Shown here: in pieces, positions 6,939 to 7,313 of the stretch
Layout: each line of letters opens with the position of its first letter
Numbering within the stretch: position 1 is the first letter of the stretch
DNA from: CAYZEZ01 sp964477295
GTDB taxonomy: Bacteria; Bacteroidota; Bacteroidia; Bacteroidales; SM23-62
NCBI GenBank assembly: GCA_964477295.1
Contig: CAYZEZ010000243.1
Span: forward strand, 1-7,313
Length of the DNA stretch: 7,313 nt
Reading direction: 5' to 3'
The notes under the pieces: model-generated
What the model was told of the DNA's origin: nothing
Seen by the model: only the letters and a program-made list of their open reading frames with translations
The model's database searches: none
Made by a program: the position numbers and the translations under genes

Positions 6939-7313
6939 TTATGAATCCCGGCCCGGCACCTTCTCTCCATTGGTGCCGGTTGATTTGAATTTTACATCGA
7001 TGCGGAATAATTTCTGTAAATTTTCCTGCGAAATGCCAACTCCTTTATCCTTTATCCTGACTTCAACATAACCATCCTGTTCAAGTACAAATACTTCTAC
7101 AGAGCTCCCTTTGCCTGTAAATTTTACCGCGTTGCTGGTTAAATTTCTCAGGACGGTATTGATCATTTCCCGGTTTATCATTGCAAGACCACTTCCGGTT
7201 GAAAACCACAGATTGTTTTTGTCATCTTCAATGATGCCGTAAATGATGTTGCTGGGTAATCCGTCGTTTGTAGAATAATAGGAAAATACGGAATCAGATG
7301 TATGGAAAACATT
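6939..7313 (-). pseudogene. Broken propeller-type sensor kinase, 3' remnant (partial)
   Basis: The minus frame is open from the window edge to the TAA at 6941-6939 (124 residues). It begins with one clear propeller blade (YYSTNDGLPSNIIYGIIEDD, NNLWFSTGSGLAMIN), which passes directly into a HATPase_c domain: N box INTVLRNLTSNAVKF, G1 box DKGVGIS, then LQKLFRIDVKF and TGTNGEK. In a normal kinase of this family about 350 residues (Y_Y_Y, membrane segment, coiled coil, HisKA) lie between these parts; here they are absent. After GEK the frame reads VPGRDS and stops. Adding one G near 6959 restores GAGPGFIM, the G2 box (normally GTGLGLIL), so a one-base deletion is the likely cause. No ATP-lid completion, membrane anchor or phospho-acceptor remains in the visible part, so it cannot be a working kinase. 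The sequence differs from the intact kinase in this window (for example VLRNLTSNAVKF against VIHNLLTNAIKF), so it is not a simple duplicate of it. It converges on the nucleoside hydrolase gene, 46 bases away. Confidence 0.75.

Overview
The window looks like a chromosomal segment of an uncultured or environmental Bacteroidota. Three things point there. The main gene is a periplasmic double-propeller (Reg_prop plus Y_Y_Y) histidine kinase of a type typical of that phylum. There is a remnant of a type IX secretion (T9SS) C-terminal sorting domain. Gene starts sit in A/T-rich leaders without good Shine-Dalgarno sequences. No tRNA, rRNA, CRISPR array or transposase gene is visible.

Left part (1-1328): the last 36 codons of a heavy-metal-type RND efflux permease (CusA/CzcA-like) overlap by 4 bases (ATGA) with a complete TolC/CusC-like outer membrane factor. 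This is the 3' end of an efflux operon whose other genes lie outside the window.

Middle (1329-2105): about 780 bases with no intact gene, reading as a small graveyard. It holds a minus-strand coding-like scrap and an unrecognised open stretch that ends at a stop and is followed in the same frame by a headless T9SS sorting domain. After these comes a 129-bp MITE-like element with imperfect terminal inverted repeats, containing a strong palindrome and a competing upstream hairpin. The right end of this element covers an alternative TTG start of the next gene, which supports the downstream ATG at 2106.

Right part (2106-6892): a two-gene plus-strand unit with an 8-bp gap. The first gene is a 1105-residue sensor kinase (signal peptide, 14 propeller blades, Y_Y_Y domain, one membrane segment, coiled coil, HisKA, HATPase_c) that ends after the ATPase, so its response regulator must be separate. 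The second is a 486-residue predicted periplasmic protein that joins an inosine/uridine-type nucleoside hydrolase domain to an FmdE-like domain. I consider this fusion and its coupling to the kinase the most interesting part of the window. A possible link, which is inference only, is that the kinase senses a ligand made or consumed by the enzyme.

End (6939-7313, minus strand): the tail of a second propeller-type kinase that is clearly broken. A propeller blade runs straight into the HATPase domain with Y_Y_Y, membrane segment and HisKA all missing, and a one-base loss in the G2 box cuts it off. It converges on the nucleoside hydrolase gene.
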